NCBI GenBank assembly: GCA_041583135.1
Contig: JBFHGJ010000053.1
Location: 1-38,327 of the forward strand
Length of the DNA stretch: 38,327 nt
Direction of reading: 5' to 3'
From: JABSOG01 sp041583135
GTDB lineage: Bacteria > Pseudomonadota > Gammaproteobacteria > Enterobacterales > Alteromonadaceae
Shown: positions 34,043 through 38,327 of the stretch, one piece after another
Layout of the letters: each line of letters opens with the position of its first letter
How positions within the stretch are numbered: the first letter of the stretch is position 1
Position numbers and translations under genes: made by a program
The notes under the pieces: generated by a model
Databases searched by the model: none
Seen by the model: the letters and a program-made list of their open reading frames with translations, nothing else
Told to the model about the DNA's origin: nothing

Positions 34043-34069
34043 ACAGATTGAGAGATATAAAAGGCATAA

Positions 34070-34130
34070 AGCGTATGACCCATAATGCCAGATCATACGC
34101 TCAACGCTTGCAGCCAGGGCTTTTAGCCCT
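34070..34130 (-). terminator. Two hairpins between convergent VOC and SulP genes
   Basis: AGCGTATGA (34070-34078) pairs with TCATACGCT (34093-34101), and AGGGCT (34116-34121) pairs with AGCCCT (34125-34130). Read on the minus strand, the outer hairpin is followed by TTATGCCTTTT, which fits termination of the SulP transcript. Confidence 0.6.
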
Positions 34131-34147
34131 AAGACTGACAGCAAAGA

Positions 34148-35704
34148 TCACCCCAGCTCATCTGAGGCCACACGATAGTGGGGGTCTTCCGAGAAGTTGA
34201 CCTCAACCATATTACCGGCCTTTTTCAACAGTTTTACGCAATCTTCGCTTAAATGACGCAAGTGTAATGTTTTGCCAAGGGCGGTATAACGCTCTGCCAA
34301 AGTATCGATTGCTTCAATCGCGGAGTGATCGGCAACACGGCTGTACTTGAACTCGATGATCACATCCTCAGGGTCGTTTTTGGTATCAAAGATATCCAAG
34401 AACTGGCTAACCGAGCCAAAAAATAATGGACCGTGCAACTCATAGATTTTTGAGCCATTAGCATCAACACGTTTGCTCGCATAGATGTGTTTGGCGTGGT
34501 CCCAGGCAAATACCAAGGCAGAGACAATCACACCAACCACAACGGCCACGGCAAGATCGGTGGCGACAGTAACGCTTGATACCAATACCAAAACAAAAGC
34601 GTCGGCCTTTGGAATTTTCTTCAAGATCCTAAAGCTCGACCATTCAAACGTACCCAATACCACCATAAACATCACACCAACCAAAGCGGCCAAGGGAATG
34701 ATCTCAATCAAAGGTGAAAGGAACAGAATAAACAGCAACAAAGTCACCGCCGCAGTAAAGCCTGACAATCGGCCACGACCACCAGAGTTAATGTTGATCA
34801 TCGATTGACCGATCATCGCACAACCACCCATACCGCCGAAAAAGCCGGTTGCAACATTGGCAACCCCTTGGCCGACACACTCTTTATTTGAGCGTCCGCG
34901 GGTTTCAGTGATCTCGTCAATCAGGGTTAAAGTCAGTAGCGACTCGATTAAACCAATGGCTGCCAGTATCACGGCATAAGGGAATATAATGCTTAAGGTT
35001 TCAAAATTAAACGGCACCGCAGGGATGGCAAACTCAGGTAAGCCACCAGCAATACTGGTGGTTTTACCATCGGTCATGGTGGTGACAAAATCGATAACCG
35101 TGCGAGTTTCAATGCCGCCATAGTAAACGATACCGGTTACCACCCCAATAGCGACCAAAGAAGAAGGCACAGCCGTTGTCAATTTCGGCAAAAAATGAAT
35201 GATAAACATGGTCAAGAACACTAGGCCAAGCATCACATACAACTGCTCACCGCTCATCCACACCAGCTGACCGTCCACTCCCGGCACCTTGAATTGCCCC
35301 AATTGCGCGAGAAAGATAACAATAGCCAAACCATTAACAAAACCAAACATAACCGGGTGAGGTACAATTCGAATAAACTTGCCCAACTTAAATATGCCGG
35401 CGAGGATCTGCAATACTCCCATCAACACCACAGTAGCAAACAGATATTGTACACCATGCTGTGCAACCAAGGTCACCATAACAACAGCCAAGGCACCGGT
35501 AGCACCAGAGATCATTCCCGGACGGCCACCAAGCAGAGAAGTTAAAAGGCCAATCATGAAGGCGGCATATAGGCCAACCAAAGGCTCAACCCCTGCCACA
35601 AAGGCAAAGGCTACGGCTTCAGGCACCAATGCCAAGGCCACCGTTAGGCCCGACAGCAAATCATCTTTTACAGATGTGCTGGATTTAGTTAATAGACTGA
35701 ACAT
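34148..35704 (-). CDS. SulP-family anion transporter with STAS domain
   Basis: 518 residues. The SulP core spans residues 15-410, with about a dozen hydrophobic segments, the early motif DLLSGLTVALALVPEAVAFAF, and the signature GFFGGMGGCAMIGQSMINI. The STAS domain (about 430-510) shows the pattern EDVIIEFKYSRVADHSAIEAID. It probably takes up inorganic anions such as sulfate or bicarbonate across the inner membrane; the sequence does not tell which. No carbonic anhydrase gene is adjacent, which would have pointed to bicarbonate. Its leader carries a perfect 7-bp hairpin (35754-35774). It is flanked by convergent and divergent genes, so it is monocistronic. Confidence 0.92.
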   Translation of the reverse strand: MFSLLTKSSTSVKDDLLSGLTVALALVPEAVAFAFVAGVEPLVGLYAAFMIGLLTSLLGGRPGMISGATGALAVVMVTLVAQHGVQYLFATVVLMGVLQILAGIFKLGKFIRIVPHPVMFGFVNGLAIVIFLAQLGQFKVPGVDGQLVWMSGEQLYVMLGLVFLTMFIIHFLPKLTTAVPSSLVAIGVVTGIVYYGGIETRTVIDFVTTMTDGKTTSIAGGLPEFAIPAVPFNFETLSIIFPYAVILAAIGLIESLLTLTLIDEITETRGRSNKECVGQGVANVATGFFGGMGGCAMIGQSMININSGGRGRLSGFTAAVTLLLFILFLSPLIEIIPLAALVGVMFMVVLGTFEWSSFRILKKIPKADAFVLVLVSSVTVATDLAVAVVVGVIVSALVFAWDHAKHIYASKRVDANGSKIYELHGPLFFGSVSQFLDIFDTKNDPEDVIIEFKYSRVADHSAIEAIDTLAERYTALGKTLHLRHLSEDCVKLLKKAGNMVEVNFSEDPHYRVASDELG

Positions 35705-35753
35705 GTTTGTGCGAAGGTTCCTTTTGAATTAAGGCGCTTTGCCGATAAGAGAC

Positions 35754-35774
35754 AACCGACTGATACTGTCGGTT
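35754..35774. promoter_or_regulatory. Hairpin in the SulP upstream region
   Basis: AACCGAC and GTCGGTT pair perfectly around a 7-base spacer, about 50 bases upstream of the SulP start on the minus strand. It may be an operator or a leader hairpin. The rest of the 35705-35955 divergent spacer shows no assigned site. Confidence 0.35.
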
Positions 35775-35955
35775 AAAAGGTGCGCGATACTAGCAAAATA
35801 CCGCATCTGCTGCAACCTCGGCAGCGGCTTAAAAACCCTCAGCCTTTGCCTTTAAAGTGAGCTTTATCAATAATTTTCAGTGAACAACGTCGCGAATATT
35901 TGCGCCATGGGTTATTCTTAACAGGATCCCGAGAAAAGTCCGAAGAGTCTTTTAA

Positions 35956-36453
35956 ATGGAAAAATTTATCAGCGATAAAATACTAATCAGCAAAACCGAT
36001 ACCCAAGGAAACATCACCTATTGCAGCCCAAGCTTTTTGCAACTTTGCGGCTATGACGAGCAAGAATTGATGGGTCGGTCCCATAATCTACTAAGACACC
36101 CTGATATGCCCAAGGGGATTTACTATTTGATGTGGGAAAACCTCAAAGCCAACAGAGAATTCAACGCATTCATTCTCAACAAAACCAAATCAGGTCAAAG
36201 CTATTGGGCTTTTACCAATATCACCCCAGTACATACTGTCGAGGGTAAGCTGGTCGGATACACCTGCGCCAAAAGACCCGCTAATGAAGCTGGTATTGGT
36301 TTATTTTCAGTGTATTATGAGCAGATGCGTGATGAAGAACGTCGCCTAGGTGACAATGAAGGTCCAAGAAAATCGGCACAATTATTACAAGAAATACTAG
36401 CAGCAACAGGAGATAGCTATGAAGCCAGCGTATTTAAGCTCCAGCTCTCTTAA
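35956..36453 (+). CDS. Aer-type PAS domain protein (signal sensor)
   Basis: 165 residues. A PAS domain (about 8-115) resembles the N-terminal sensor of the aerotaxis receptor Aer: GNITYCSPSFLQLCGYDEQELMG, LLRHPDMPKGIYYLMWENLK, then KSGQSYWAFTNITPV. The HPDMP motif is typical of the FAD-binding Aer PAS. There is no signal peptide or TM segment, so it should be cytoplasmic. A short helical tail follows. Its last 35 bases overlap the start of the chemoreceptor gene, which has its own AGGAG site, so the two are translationally coupled. The pair looks like a split Aer, in which the PAS protein senses redox state and docks on the receptor. Whether it binds FAD or haem is not visible. Confidence 0.85.
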   Translation: MEKFISDKILISKTDTQGNITYCSPSFLQLCGYDEQELMGRSHNLLRHPDMPKGIYYLMWENLKANREFNAFILNKTKSGQSYWAFTNITPVHTVEGKLVGYTCAKRPANEAGIGLFSVYYEQMRDEERRLGDNEGPRKSAQLLQEILAATGDSYEASVFKLQLS

Positions 36454-37921
36454 ACTATCCTATTTGTCCATCGCGCTAGTAGCGTTATCCATTGTTATCG
36501 GCTTTGCCTTACCTGAGTGGTTTTTTATCGCCGCACTCCTGTTGGTCATAGTGATTGTCGTTTTGTTGCTACAGGTCAAACTTATCAACACCCGTCACAA
36601 TGAAATCAAAGAGATCACCAAAGTCGTCGCCCAACTCGGCCGAGGCGAGTTGAATGAGCGTATCATCCATATTTCCAAAGACAGCCCGTTCTTGCACTTG
36701 ACCAACAGTTTGAATGACGGTATCGACGCGATTGAAGTGTATATGCGCGAAACCACCTCTGTTATGCACGCCGTTGAAAATAAACAGCTCTATCGTCGTG
36801 CACTGAGCTATGGCCTACCCGGCCTATTGGGTCAATCGCTTAAAGAGCTGGATAAATCATTTAAGGTGATAAAAGAAAATATAGAGCTTGAAACCAAGCA
36901 TGACTTATCGCGAGAACTCAGCTCCTTGCAGTCGCAAAACAGCCGCAGCAACCTTTTCGCCACGCAACAGCAAATGCGCGATGCGGTAGATGCGATGCAG
37001 GAAGTCGATGAGATCACCAAAAATACCGTAGAGCGCGCACTGACCAATAAGAATTCAATGGATCAGATTAATGCCGACTTTGATAAAGTGAACCGTTCGC
37101 TCTCGAATATGTCAGATCTTGCTCAATCCCTCGATGAAAACTCCAATAAAATCGAAAACGTATCGCAAACCATTGCACAAATTGCCGATCAAACCAATCT
37201 CTTGGCATTGAATGCCGCCATTGAGGCTGCGCGCGCCGGTGAAGCAGGTAGAGGCTTTGCCGTGGTTGCCGACGAGATCAGAAACCTCGCCGAAACCACC
37301 AAGAAGGCCACCTCAGATATTGGCCACTCAATCATTCATGTGCTGCAAACCAGTCGTGATGTGGTTAGCAATACCGATGAATTAACCAAGTTAAACGGCC
37401 ACTTTAAGTGCCTAATGGTCGATTTTGATCAGTCCTTTAAACACTTCGCCGAAGGCGCCGAGAAGATGTATGAGCGAGTGAACTTTGCCCGTATGCTCAA
37501 CGACTTTATTTTAGTCAAACTCGACCACCTCACCTTTTTACAAAATGCCTACCGCGCCATTGACAGCAATACACATGTTAACGGCGACAGGCTGCATTTG
37601 AGCGAAGCCGCCAGTTGCCGCTTCAATCAGTGGTATCAAGGCGATGGTCAGAACTTGTATGGTCACCTGCCTTCCTATAGTAAGATTCGTGAGCCGTTAT
37701 CGGCATTTCACCAAACCTTAGAGTCACTCGGTCAAGACATCATTGAGCTGCAAACCGAAAACTTAGATGAACTGATCAGCCGCCGTATCATTGAAAAAAT
37801 GTTCGAAGCCGAGCAAAATAGCCAAGAGATCACCCGTCACATCGCCCATTTGGTCGATGAAAAACTTAAATTTGAAGGCAGCAGTCACGCTGTACAAGAA
37901 ACTGAGATAGATTTGTTTTGA
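36419..37921 (+). CDS. Methyl-accepting chemotaxis protein with C-terminal CZB-like domain
   Basis: 500 residues. AGGAG lies 7 bases before the ATG. Two TM segments (about 11-30 and 33-52) are separated by only a few residues, so there is no periplasmic sensor. A HAMP-like region (55-110), a coiled-coil signalling domain with the tip NLLALNAAIEAARAGEAGRGFAVVADEIRNL (about 261-290), and a CZB-like domain (about 355-440) follow. The tip should bind CheA and CheW. CZB domains bind zinc and can sense hypochlorite. Here KLDHLTFL, ASCRFNQWY and AFHQTLES carry His, Cys and His, but the second His of the usual HxxxH pair appears to be Glu. Together with the overlapping PAS gene this forms a split Aer-like receptor. 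Confidence 0.9.
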   Translation: MKPAYLSSSSLKLSYLSIALVALSIVIGFALPEWFFIAALLLVIVIVVLLLQVKLINTRHNEIKEITKVVAQLGRGELNERIIHISKDSPFLHLTNSLNDGIDAIEVYMRETTSVMHAVENKQLYRRALSYGLPGLLGQSLKELDKSFKVIKENIELETKHDLSRELSSLQSQNSRSNLFATQQQMRDAVDAMQEVDEITKNTVERALTNKNSMDQINADFDKVNRSLSNMSDLAQSLDENSNKIENVSQTIAQIADQTNLLALNAAIEAARAGEAGRGFAVVADEIRNLAETTKKATSDIGHSIIHVLQTSRDVVSNTDELTKLNGHFKCLMVDFDQSFKHFAEGAEKMYERVNFARMLNDFILVKLDHLTFLQNAYRAIDSNTHVNGDRLHLSEAASCRFNQWYQGDGQNLYGHLPSYSKIREPLSAFHQTLESLGQDIIELQTENLDELISRRIIEKMFEAEQNSQEITRHIAHLVDEKLKFEGSSHAVQETEIDLF

Positions 37922-37932
37922 TACATAATAAT

Positions 37933-38185
37933 GGTGCGCACACCAAAACGTATTAATGGCCTTTTGGTGGCCGGTGTAGGTTCGGTGGCGTTGGACGTCC
38001 ATGTTGATCATCCACCATCCATGGTGGCGGTGCGCACAGCACACCCTACATTTATATACCACCTTTGTTGGGTGCGCTATGCGCACCAAACCGTATTAAT
38101 TGCCTTTTGTGATGGGGATGGTTTCGGTGGTGCCAAACGTCCATGTTGATCCTCCACCATCCATGGTGGCGGTGCGCACAGCCCC
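37933..38185. repeat. Third, rearranged copy of the 92-bp repeat family (copy C)
   Basis: The order differs from copies A and B: a diverged unit (from 37933), the hairpin tail (CACCCTACA around 38043 and GGTGCGC-TAT-GCGCACC near 38071-38087), a second unit close to the consensus (TTTTGTGATGGGGATGG, from 38081), then a truncated tail ending in CAGCCCC. It fills the space between the chemoreceptor stop and the stop of the next gene, which it abuts. It shows that the family is dispersed and not specific to gor. Confidence 0.85.
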
Positions 38186-38327
38186 CTACAACATGGTATA
38201 GCTTTCTTCGCCTTCAGCCTCTTTTATTTCCTGCTCGATAACCGGCTTTCTCGCTTCCGGTTTGAAGTCGAGTTTCAAGTAAGGGTGGTCGGTCAATACC
38301 GTCACGCTCAGCACATCAATCAAGCGA
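38186..38327 (-). CDS. C-terminal part of an unidentified protein (5' end beyond window)
   Basis: A frame entering from the right edge reads RLIDVLSVTVLTDHPYLKLDF, then an acidic/Lys-rich tail EIKEAEGEESYTML, and ends at TAG 38186-38188. Forty-six residues are visible. The clean beta-strand pattern followed by a charged tail suggests a real gene end, but I do not recognise the family. The stop codon directly touches repeat copy C. Confidence 0.5.
   Translation of the reverse strand, partial: RLIDVLSVTVLTDHPYLKLDFKPEARKPVIEQEIKEAEGEESYTML

Noticed and set aside
37763..38149. Minus- and plus-strand frames over the end of the chemoreceptor and repeat C
   Set aside because: They consist of antisense chemoreceptor sequence and repeat sequence with no protein-like pattern.

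Overview
The window looks like chromosomal DNA from a marine gammaproteobacterium, most likely an Alteromonadales/Shewanella-type organism. This is inferred from the prlC / rsmJ / gor neighbourhood, the secreted M4, M6 and M48 peptidases with PPC domains, an RND efflux operon and a split Aer-type chemoreceptor. No rRNA, tRNA, CRISPR array, transposase or integrase was recognised.

Layout. 1-653 holds the N-terminal part of an ATP-grasp ligase (minus strand). 864-2600 is a membrane-anchored AraC-type regulator with a receiver domain and a degenerate histidine-kinase core. Convergent to it is an RND pump operon (5693-6796 adaptor, 2611-5673 pump), whose promoter overlaps an inverted repeat at 6848-6878. 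6895-12188 is a two-gene operon with a CsgG-like lipoprotein and an 1103-residue envelope protein. The latter combines a GNA1162/CsgG-like region, an FN3-like domain, a right-handed beta-helix and a long Lys/Ala/Glu coiled coil; I cannot assign it to a described system. 12331-17982 carries rsmJ, a hybrid kinase whose phospho-accepting His is Glu, and prlC. 18108-18842 is an outer-membrane barrel, divergent from gor (19089-20441).

20429-24939 is the clearest accessory segment. Two 270-bp direct repeats (10 mismatches by my count), each carrying the last 13 bases of gor, bracket about 4 kb of AT-richer DNA with small, mostly minus-strand genes. One resembles SMI1/KNR4 (SUKH) immunity proteins, one resembles DUF4261, several are unrecognised, and one is frameshifted. 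No toxin or integrase is visible. The islet looks like an orphan immunity-type gene store inserted between gor and a YidD-like gene. The repeat family (92-bp units plus a terminal hairpin) recurs, rearranged, at 37933-38185.

24964-38327 carries a Cys-rich YidD-like protein, a stand-alone Hpt protein, a secreted M6 protease, an HtpX-like M48 membrane protease, a vibriolysin-like M4 protease with two PPC domains, a six-TM voltage-sensor-type K+ channel, a VOC/glyoxalase gene interrupted by one in-frame stop, a SulP transporter with STAS domain, and a PAS protein translationally coupled to a chemoreceptor with a C-terminal CZB-like domain. The window ends in the 3' part of an unidentified minus-strand gene.

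Signalling theme (inference). Two proteins with kinase-like cores have lost the phospho-accepting histidine (Gln and Glu), yet keep receiver domains, and a stand-alone Hpt protein with an intact His is encoded nearby. This suggests phosphorelay wiring in which phosphate enters from other kinases.
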